NCBI RefSeq assembly: GCF_963678635.1
Contig: NC_087068.1
Span: 1,118,001 to 1,182,000, forward strand
DNA from: Symsagittifera roscoffensis
Lineage: Eukaryota > Xenacoelomorpha > Acoela > Convolutidae
Reading direction: 5' to 3'
DNA length: 64,000 bases
Below are positions 41,838 through 61,403 of this stretch, one piece after another (position 1 is the stretch's first letter; every line of letters begins with the position of its first letter). Below the pieces are notes generated by a model. That model saw only the letters and a list, made by a program, of their open reading frames with translations, was not told the DNA's origin and made no database searches. The translations under genes were made by a program, and so were the position numbers.

Positions 41838-42414
41838 CAGGGATATCGATTTGAATCCGAGTATTCGACCCGAATACCGAGTATTCGGCACTTCGAAGCC
41901 GAATCCGAATATTAAAATTTGGAAATCCGAATATCGAATCCGAATATTTTTTTTTTTGCCGAATACCGAATAATCCAGGGTCCACTGCTAAAAAACCCGA
42001 ATATTCCGAATATTGGTTTACTGTTTTGTTTCGCAATATTTTTCTGTTTTTTTTTAAGATGGCTAATGTAGAAGAGTCTGATGTCGCTGCCGAGTGCGAG
42101 TATAGAAAAGAAAAAGGAGTGGCAAAATGGCATGAAAAGTTTCTTGTGGAATATCGAGGTGGTAGAAAAACGGAAGGAAGAAAGTGCATTAAATGCAATG
42201 TTTTGATTAAGAGTATTGGGGTGCAAGGGTGCAAGTGACTTTATGCTAAGTTTTTTGGGAAAATAACCAAATATCCGAATAGTTGTTCGAGTAGTAACAT
42301 TTGGCCGAAGCCGAATCCGAATAGTAAGGGCACTATTCGGCCGAAGTCGAATATCGAATAGTTGGGCCGCGGCGAATAACGAATATCAAAAAATCCGAGT
42401 ATTCGACATCCCTG
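41838..42414. mobile_element. 577-bp non-autonomous hAT-type DNA transposon
   Basis: Terminal inverted repeats CAGGGATATCGA (left) and the complement of CAGGGATGTCGA (right) are bounded by a perfect 8-bp target duplication CGCTAGCC (41830-41837 and 42415-42422). Eight-base duplications and CAGGG-type ends are characteristic of hAT transposons. The subterminal regions are packed with CCGAATA-type repeats in both orientations. It retains a short BED-finger-like frame but no transposase. Confidence 0.9.
42059..42238 (+). pseudogene. Remnant BED-type zinc-finger N-terminus of a hAT transposase
   Basis: A 59-codon frame from ATG 42059 reads acidic N-terminal text, then AKWHEKFLVEYRGGRK and RKCIKCNVL. 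A Trp/Phe pair followed by C-x-x-C is the start of a BED zinc finger, the usual DNA-binding N-terminus of hAT transposases. The frame stops before the distal zinc ligands. It lies inside the element with matching ends, which supports the call. Confidence 0.5.
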
Positions 42415-42422
42415 CGCTAGCC

Positions 42423-43022
42423 AGTCGTTTTAGCACTTAGCTTTATTTTCCGTCGATATGTACTTAGGGCGAATGTTACAGAGTCCCTTGAGTAATCTTG
42501 ATTTTCTTTTGTTTTCCTTATACAGAAATACCTGTTGATAATTTTTATTATCGTGTAAACAAGGTGAGCGCTTTGCCCTTTATTAAACTATTTGTTTCAT
42601 CTGTAGCTTTTCAAAAACTTTGAATATTCAAGCAATGTTGCAATTTTTTTTTCCAAATATTCTCAATATCTACAAAAAGTGTGAAATGAGTATCAGTATC
42701 TAGCCTTCATATCTCAATATTATAAATTTACACCTTGTCACATTAATTAATATGTGATCATTTTAAGAATTGCTATCTCTGGTCTCGACTCCACTCTCAT
42801 TACTACTGTTTTAGAGCCACGACACCTCCTCAGGACTGAATAGAAGCGACCAGACTCATTGACGCTCGTCCCATAGTCTGTTGGTAGGCCGCTCCTGTGG
42901 GATCTAACGGTAATTGACTTCCTAGCCATTAGTATAGTAAGCGCAGGGTCAGTTTGTAACCCCGGAACGGAAGCGGCCGAGGCGGAAGATCGAAAATTTT
43001 ACAAAAATAGATTTAATTAAAG
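42423..43022. other. Spacer between the hAT element and the host genes
   Basis: A/T-rich, no supported gene. Some short frames near 42,750-42,930 are not recognisable. Confidence 0.35.
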
Positions 43023-43193
43023 ATGGATATATTTTTCAACCATCTTTCGGCCGGCCCCAGCACAATTTTTTTTGAGCAAGCTTTGAAGAACCTAAGCATA
43101 TGCACTGAGGGACCCGGATCAGACAGCTTTTTAAAACAGAGAATCTCCCTGGCAATACAGATTGCGAACGTCGCTTGCGTACTCGGATAAATG
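43023..43193 (+). CDS. Short 56-codon frame of unknown nature, possibly a gene remnant
   Basis: ATG at 43023 opens a frame ending at TAA 43191-43193. The text (EQALKNLSICTEGPGSDSF, then LKQRISLAIQIANVACVLG) looks like real protein, with an amphipathic C-terminal helix. After the stop a further short in-frame stretch (MNDKVTFGEIFYL) has similar character, so the TAA may be a disabling stop in a longer protein. It could be a last exon or an old retrocopy. No family recognised. It sits 0.5 kb upstream of ADAT3. Confidence 0.3.
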
Positions 43194-43690
43194 AATGACA
43201 AAGTAACTTTCGGCGAAATTTTTTATTTGTAACACTTGTATTTAGCATTCTCGTGTCGAGTTGCGTGTTCTTATTAAAGAAACGTAACCCGTATCGATTT
43301 TAATTGAAAAAGACTTCAACACTTGTCATCTTCTTTTATCAGTATCACTTCCATATCTAGAAATATACAAGGATTTTGACTGGAATACGTGATGAAGGGA
43401 CTCCTGACTGTAATTTCGGTTACTATGATACTTTTGACCTTCTGATTACCTACTTTTAAAAAAAATGATTAATTATCTTAGTTACATTGAATGAAAATGA
43501 CTGACTGCCTTCAATTAATTTTTGAAGCAGTCTTAAGTATTGGCGGTCCCTTGTCTTGCAAATTCAAATTTCTATCTTAAGAAATCACTTTTCGAGGAAA
43601 CGATCTTGCATGGCAGTATCTGCGTTGATGAAATCTATCAGTTGAACGTTTGATCTAAAAATATTAATGTTTTTAATTTTCAGTATCAAA

Positions 43691-43834
43691 ATGAAAGCTG
43701 TTATTAACAAATCGTTTAGTGAAGTTAAGACCACCGAAGTTATCGTCGCAAAATTTAAAGAGAAACGTGAAACACAGAAAGTTCTGAAGTTTTTGAAAAC
43801 TACCTGTCCAGACTTAATGTTACCGCATCTGAAG
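43691..43834 (+). CDS. ADAT3: ADAT3 exon 1 (coding)
   Basis: 48 codons from ATG 43691 to AAG, donor GTAATG, phase 0. A TTTTCAG acceptor-like site lies 7 bases upstream of the ATG, suggesting a 5' untranslated exon upstream. The end PDLMLPHLK matches the ADAT3 pattern of a short acidic segment before HLK. Confidence 0.75.
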
Positions 43835-46800
43835 GTAATGAATAAAATGTAATTGAATGAAGTTACACGTGTGGAAAAGTTAAATCGAAAATTTCTATTT
43901 TGCACGATCAATACTTGGTTTCAAGGACTCAAAAAAATTGCGCAAGCGAATTGACACTTTCTCAACGAAAAAATCGAATTAATCAACTTGCCATTTTTTG
44001 AAGCTTTGCAACTTCTAAAGTGTTCAAAATGTTGGGAAAGTTGCCTCACCTAGTGAGAACTGACTTTTTCTGATCCGGAAAGAATTGGGAAGTTCTTAAA
44101 ACCAAGTATTGATGACCAAGTATTAAATTTCTTAGTAAACACTGTTCTTACTAAACATTGTTCCGGCCTTTTCGAAGGAATTTCAGAAAGTAAAAGGATA
44201 AATTTGCGTTTAATGTTGTACATCGGTGTATGTCATGCAAATGAAATTTTTTCTTTCAACGGGGTAGCTGTTAAGAAAATTTGACGATGTACTGGAAGTG
44301 ATAATTGCAAGAGCAGAAGTGTGGCCTTCTCTCAAAGAGTCAGTCATAGAGTCAAAAGTTGGATGTATTTTATACGATTTCCGCATAGTCAGAGTTTCAT
44401 CCAGAGTACCGCAAGTTCAGCAGCAGTACGAGGTTGCCAATGAGTTGTGGCCATGCTCTTTTCATAGAAACAAATTGTTGTCAGCTCTGATCGATGGAAC
44501 GTTCTTTTCCGAAATTGAACTCCAGTTTCTCTTTTCAGTGTGGGAGAAAAAAATGCTTCCAATTGTGACTTATATGGATGCGCAGGGCGCCGAAAATACG
44601 ATCGTGGAATGTCCAAATATGTGTGAGTAGGTTAAATTTATTGGAGCAATTAAGCAGAGTAATCTCCCCCCGCAATGACCAATTGAGCTATCTCTCCCCA
44701 AGCAAAACGGGAAAACAAACACAGCAAATGTGTTATCAAATCAAATGAGAGCAGCGAGCTGACGTGTAGTTAGCATGTAGTCAATTGATCAATAGCATAA
44801 AATTCAGTCAACAAAAATGGCACTTCACTAGACTTACATTTAAAAGAGCCGTTGCTTTTACCAAGGAGTAATTTTTGTATTTTGGTTTAAGTTGTCTGTA
44901 GCTATTGGAAATATGAATTTGGCCACAATATGGGCACGAAAAATCATTTCAACCTAAGAAGGGGGAATACACTATAACAATTGATACTAAGACCCCATAT
45001 GGAGTAAGCTAACCACACTTGGTACCTATATATGAAGCAATATCATATGATGACACCAGTGGATTAGGGGGTGGGGGATGGAGGGGGCGGATGCCCTTCC
45101 CTTCTCCTCAGGGATTCGACCCCCTGCCAATTTAAAGTACAAATGAACAATCACAAAACAAACAACAAATGTGGGATGAATCATTGAGGATTGAAAAGAG
45201 AGGGGGAATGCGCTAACAGCAAAGGAACAAAGGAGCACCAGAATTGGGAATGCAAAAAACGTAATAAACTGCACAAGACTAGATGGCCCGGCTGACAATC
45301 ATAGTGGCGTTTCCTCTCATGAGGCACACTGAGAGGCTCTGGAGAAGGCGAACTGGGGCAACACGAGCGTCACGTGAACCAGAACGTCTGGCATCAGCGA
45401 GGATAGCAACTGACTTGAGGGTTTTGATAGCTAAAGCGGACCAACCCCCGAGCGTTTCGACTGCTAACGGGAAAAAACTGATTCCTTGTTCCTCACAGTT
45501 TTTCTCGTGTTTCGAAAATTTGCGGTCCTCAGCAACTTCCAGGGACGCCCCGGGGGTCTCCGCCGCACGAGAGAGAAGAGATAACTGCAGCGGGGATGTC
45601 ACGGTGACGTCGAAAGCAGCTGGGCGACCAGCGCTCCAAGTAGGGATAAAAATATCGCCGGGTTTGGACCGTTCTCCAGGGATGAGGTTCCGTTGCTCCT
45701 TGATGGGGGCTAAAGAGGCAGCCGAGGTAGCATTGAAAATAATGTCCCGTAGTCTGTCGTGACGGGAGATCCGGCCACCACTCCCCCCACAAGCGACAGC
45801 GTGGTCCCCGAGGACGTCCAGAATGCCAGACGGACACGCGGGGCACCTACGAGCAGACGCGAACACAGGAAGACCAAGGCGGTATCTGACAGCAGCTTGG
45901 AACTCAGCAGGTAGCAGGTGCAGGCCAAGACCTTTAATGGGGACTGCGGTAAGCCAAGCGCCGGCGTAAGGCAGAGAGAGCGACTGAAGACGAGCTTGCT
46001 CGCGGGAATCGGGAAGCGACGAGAAGAAAGCGTTGTAGGTGGCCTTATCGAGTTTCTCTTGGAAAGCTTCTTGAGTAAAACCGGGAGTGTTAACGCTTCC
46101 AGACTGTTCACGGAAGTCGTTCGAGGCACGCAGGAACTCCGGCGTATCAGTGATGTCGCATTCGGTAAGAAACGAGACCAAATGAGCTGACTGACACGAA
46201 GACCCTAGGAAGGCAGGGATGTGTTGGTCGCGAGCTTGCCGGACGCCAAGTCCGCCATCTTTGATAGGCAGGGAAGACTGGGACCAGGCAAGATCAGGAA
46301 CAGGTGAGCCAACTATGACAGAAAGAGCATCGCGGAGGAGTTCATCAAAAACTTGCAGGGAAGCTGCGACAGGCTGAGCGGGCGGCTGAGTGCGAAGAAA
46401 GTACGTCAGCTTGGGAGCAGCAAGGCAAGTGCGAGTGATGCCAATTGATCAATTGAAATTTTTTTATATGATTGTCGCGAGTTTTTTTTCTGAAAAAGTC
46501 CATTTTTTTTGTTCCGTGGGCGATCATTGCTTAGAAGAAAACCAGTTACCAGGGCTGATGGTTCTTTGATTTCGTTTCTAAATGTAAGTAATTACCCTCG
46601 CGATAAGCAAGGGTAATGCGATCGGGCACTAGACTTTTCTTCCGTAATTAACTTTGTACAGGTCAATTTTGTAGGAATGGTAAATTTCAGGTCATGCTCA
46701 ATTTCAAATATAGTTACCTTTTTTTCTGTTGTAAATAGGTGTAGTCCGTTTTGGTTTTTTTTCAAATAGTTTTCTCAAAAATAATGTTGAATTTGAATTT

Positions 46801-49332
46801 TTTTCATGTTCGTGAGTTTCTGCCGGTTCATTTTTTTGAAATTGAATGTTTTCGTGTTCGTGAGTTTCTGCCGGTTCATTTTTTTGAAATTGAATTCATA
46901 TTATCTGTTACTGTTTGTTATCCGCTCATTTTGTTAATCATTGATTTTATTGTAACTTAAGATTTTTTTCTGAAAGTGAAAATTCTGTTTTTTGTCGGTT
47001 CTCCAAGTCTGATTTAATATTTTCATTTTTAAGCTTGCGATGTCAAACTGGAATATAGATTTTTTCGGGCTAACATTTGTTTAACAAAATTACTTGAATC
47101 ACTAGACTTCATTTACGTGCACACGTGCAAATTTAAGTTCTACCGATCTACTGTTACTACTGACAGTTCTTTTAAGAAGTAATATCTCCAGTTTTTGAAG
47201 ATAAAATATTCCGTGTCAAAAGATTTCGTTAGTCTGATTATGTTTTGTCCGATTATGTTTAGTCTGATTATGATTTGGTTTTTGAGAAAAATTCTACTCA
47301 TGAGGTGGTAAAGGTCCTGTGTTCGAACCAGGCCAGAACTTTTTTATCAAAAGGGAAATATTCTGTTTCGAAAATTTTCGACCTGTTGTGTGTCTGCTTA
47401 TGTTTAGTCGGCTTAGTTGCCTTGTTTTGGATTTTTGCTGGACTGTAAGTAATTTTTATTGTAATAGAAAGGATTTTGATTTGTTACTGTAGTTTGTAAA
47501 CTCACTAAGTTTGTATTTTTTGTTTCGTTTTTTTTGCTAGTTTGTTTGGCTTCAATTGTTTGTTTGGAAACAATTTTTCTGCTTTTTCAGACTTTTGTCC
47601 GTCTGTTTTATTCAACTGTAAGGTTCAGTTAGTCTTCACCTGAATGCCATTTCAGAAGCGCCATTGGTGAAAGTAAATGAGTTAAAGGTTTCTTGCGGAA
47701 CTGTAGTTTCAATTTTTTTTTGAAAGTTTTTAATTTCTTAAAGAAAAATTTGTATGAATTTTCAAATTGCTTTCTTATTTTTGCTCCTTCTATTAAGTTT
47801 CTCGGAGCAATTGCGTATGCGATGATAGTGCTGGGAATAATCAAGTCTTATCAATTCGGAACATAGACTGATTCTTGTAAACCACCTGTACTACAAATCA
47901 CTGAATCATTTTCTCAAGTCAACCAACAGACATTTTTTGATCAATTCTGAGCTTCTAATACCCGTTCTACTCAATATTTATCTCTCCTGTTGATTTAAAT
48001 TTTACCAACTTCGGTTCGGCATCATTTCAATTTTTTGTTCTTTCGTTTTTTTTGTTTACTCGGCTTAAAAGTTTTTTTTTCGTTTTTACCAAATCAAATT
48101 AGTGGCAGAATATTAAGTCGTTGGATGAGCGAAAATGGTTTTCAATGCATGTGTGTCTTTTGAGTGTTAGATCAATATTTAAAAACTTTTTTTATGAAAC
48201 AACGAAATATTTTATTTTTTTTGGCTCAACGGGTGTCTGTTAAAAAATTGTCTGCATTGTTTCGTTGCAAATGTGACTTTCGGTTGTCTTATTCGTGATG
48301 ATTTTTTGTGATATTTGAAAAAGTTAAGTATATTCGAGAATGATATGATTTTTTTTTTCGTATTTAGCGGCATTCGTCTCATTTTCACTGCTAGTTTGTC
48401 ATGTTATGTTTGTGTTGTATCGCAAGTGGTGCGAAGCTTTGGTTCACCTCTGTGTATCACTCTGAAACTTTTTTTAGTAATGATATTATGAATTTTGGTG
48501 TTCCTCGTTCGTTGGAAAACCTGGCTCATGATTTCATATAATTGAAACAAGTTTCAAGTTGGTATAAACATGCATCAAATATCTATTGAGCTATCTCCCC
48601 CACGCGGGAATGGGGGGGGATTGCTCAATTGATCCGATTCCTTTTAAGACTCCATTTATTTATGATATTTCTCAATGTCAGTTTTTTTATTTTAGTGACA
48701 GCAATTGCTTGCTTGAAGACTCAGTGGGTTGTGTGTTTGACTGAGATTCAAGTTAGGGACCATCCTCTTGCGCATAGCGTTATGGTTGGGGTAGATTGTG
48801 TCGCCAAAATAGAAGGAGGTGGCGCCCATGCTTATGCACGAAACCATATTTCGAACGGTATTGTTATTGAAACAGACCTCACCAATGAAAATTCGGAGGA
48901 TTCTAAATGTAAGTTTCTAAATAATTTGAGAAAATTTCGATAAAAAATTGACCCCGAAAGAATCATTGGCCTTTCAGACGCTTCTAAATCAGAATATTTG
49001 TGTACAAATTTCGTTGCTATTTTGACCCACGAACCCTGCGCTATGTGTGCAATGGCGCTTTTACACTCAAGAATTTCTTCTGTCATTTACTCACTACCTT
49101 TTGAGCAAGGAGGATGTTTGGGATCGAAGAGAAACATTCATTTAGAACAAAACTTCAATCACAGGTAATCATAGCCCCTTAATTGTAGCAAAACAAGCTA
49201 TTCTGTTTGAAATTATCCATTTTTTTGCTCGAAATTACCCATTTAGTTCATACATTTTGTCTTTTTAGATTCAACGTTTTCAAAGAGTTCAAAACTAAGG
49301 AGCTTCAAGATGTATTGGGCTGTAAAACTTGA
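43691..49332 (+). CDS. ADAT3: ADAT3, regulatory subunit of the tRNA adenosine-34 deaminase (five exons, 320 aa)
   Basis: Exons 43691-43834, 44268-44622, 48696-48908, 48978-49164 and 49269-49332 join in phase at every junction and give 320 residues (human ADAT3 is about 350). The C-terminal half is the cytidine/deoxycytidylate-deaminase fold: DHPLAHSVM, with zinc ligand His193 and Val195 where catalytic members have Glu, then EPCAMCAM with zinc ligands Cys258 and Cys261, and the ALLHSRI and NFNHRFNVF blocks. The Val-for-Glu change is the hallmark of ADAT3/Tad3, which pairs with catalytic ADAT2 to convert A34 to inosine in tRNA anticodons. The N-terminal part (exons 1-2) carries the ADAT3-type ELWPCSFHRNK segment. 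An AATAAA at 49810 is a possible poly(A) signal. Intron 2 (4 kb) holds a retroelement fragment. Function by family knowledge; the exon model is read directly. Confidence 0.9.
44268..44622 (+). CDS. ADAT3: ADAT3 exon 2
   Basis: Acceptor ...GGGGTAG, donor GTGAGT. 118 codons plus one base. Contains QYEVANELWPCSFHRNKLL, a conserved ADAT3 N-terminal block. Confidence 0.85.
44623..48695. other. ADAT3 intron 2 and its repeats
   Basis: A 4.07-kb intron. Besides the retroelement fragment (45279-46440) it holds a 48-bp direct duplication (TGTTCGTGAGTTTCTGCCGG at about 46,807 and 46,855), a stem TTACCCT/AGGGTAA near 46,596 in a repeat also present near 62,160, a tRNA B-box-like GTGTTCGAACCAGG at about 47,320, minus-strand A-box-like GATAGCTCAATTGGTCA at about 44,690, and a hairpin tail motif near 48,415. 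Confidence 0.55.
45279..46440 (-). pseudogene. C-terminal fragment of a non-LTR retrotransposon polyprotein (zinc finger plus restriction-like endonuclease region)
   Basis: One minus-strand frame stays open from about 46,440 to the stop at 45279, about 385 codons; there is no ATG at its start, so it is a 5'-truncated copy. In order it shows a helical region ending in GGLGVRQARDQHIPAFLGS; a LSLPYAGAWL block; a CPACPSG...GDHAVAC finger-like motif followed by RHDRLRD; KPGDIFIPTW; and GRPAAFDVTVTSPL. The C-C-H-C finger followed by a P-x-D...D-V-T-V strand is typical of the C-terminal endonuclease region in some non-LTR elements (family knowledge from memory). GC is well above the surrounding intron, as expected of a recent insertion. 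It lies antisense inside ADAT3 intron 2, close to ATTGATCAATTG. Confidence 0.65.
48696..48908 (+). CDS. ADAT3: ADAT3 exon 3 (first zinc-ligand motif)
   Basis: Acceptor TTTTATTTTAG, donor GTAAGT. The split codon T|TG joins exon 2 in phase across a 4-kb intron. Holds DHPLAHSVMVGVD. Confidence 0.9.
48978..49164 (+). CDS. ADAT3: ADAT3 exon 4 (PCxxC motif)
   Basis: Acceptor GGCCTTTCAG, donor GTAATC, phases 1 and 2. Holds YLCTNF and THEPCAMCAMALLHSRI. Confidence 0.92.
49269..49332 (+). CDS. ADAT3: ADAT3 exon 5 and stop
   Basis: Acceptor GTCTTTTTAG. Completes the Arg codon AG|A, reads FNVFKEFKTKEL and ends with TGA at 49330-49332. Confidence 0.9.
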
Positions 49333-50555
49333 ATGTGAAATTAGACAGATTCGAAGAAATAAGAGAGGTTTTGAATGGGGCTCTGCGACTTAAGAGAGAC
49401 ATTGTGTTGGTATGATCAAACTTTCGGACTGTTCTTCACTGATTGCTTGAGACATCTGTCCGCCGCAAAACACATTAATTATTTGCTCATTTCAAGGTGC
49501 TTTGAACGCATTAGTTGGTCAGTTATTGTTTGACTTGGCACTGTTGGGCTTTGTTGCGCATGCAAAGGAGACCTGTGTGAAACACTCGTTATAATTATTG
49601 TCAAATAGCTTAGCTCAAATTTTCTGACCCGTTAGTCGCTAGAAGTAATTTTCGCTAAGCTGCATTGAAATATCTTCAGTAGAACGGCACATCATTGTCA
49701 ATATCAGTATAGCAAAACTACATCCTAAGAAATTGTAGTAGGGTTGATAGTTAACCAACAATGTTTAGTGCTGGTCAATTTTTCTGAAACAATTAGTATT
49801 GAACTAAACAATAAACCATCTTGAACAGTTAACAAAATCTGATCTGATAGTTAAAATGTTTAGTGGTGTAAGTTGTAGGGAAGTCGATAATTTTCCGTTA
49901 CGAAGTTCAAAACTATCAAATTCTAAACAAATTCAGAAGTTTTATCGAAGAAATATATTAGGAGATATGATTTAAGTTGAGGTTGTTTCTAGCGATCGTT
50001 GTTCAAACAGGCCCCATTTTGTATTGCAAACAGGAAACCCAAGCTTAGCTTGAGATTCAATAATTGCATTATGATCTGATATTCGACTGTTGTTTGCCCT
50101 CAGTTGATTAACCAGGCGCTGTCTCAGATATTGATATCTAACTGTATTCTAGCCACTTCATTATCGAGCCATGAATTAAACTATTGGGGATGTTTAAACA
50201 GTATTAGATTCTCGGTTGCACAAGAACAACACTTTGGATGGTAAGTCTTGTTCTACTGCATAGCATCTGGAAGTAGCACTTTTGAAACACTAAAAACGGC
50301 CACCATTTATTATCTAAATCGGCATCTTTGAACTGAAAATGTGTGTGACAGAGTCACCCAACTTTCGGTCAAAATTCTAGAGGCTAGTAGTCTGCAATAA
50401 CGTATTCTAATCAACCTATTTCATTTTCAGATAAGTTTTGTCGCAAAAGTGAGTTACATTTCCTTGTGAAACTTGACATAAACGAGGTTGAACACGATCT
50501 TTAACATTATTCGCGAAGTGTTGGAAATCTTAAGCAATAGTTGCCAGAAACAAAT
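49333..50555. other. Intergenic region between ADAT3 and myosin, with the probable myosin 5' region
   Basis: A/T-rich. A possible ADAT3 poly(A) signal AATAAA lies at 49810. A 3'-splice-like TAAGCAATAG ends at 50540, 15 bases before the myosin ATG, so the first myosin exon may be untranslated and upstream. No promoter element can be assigned with confidence. Confidence 0.4.
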
Positions 50556-61403
<10,848 letters not shown>

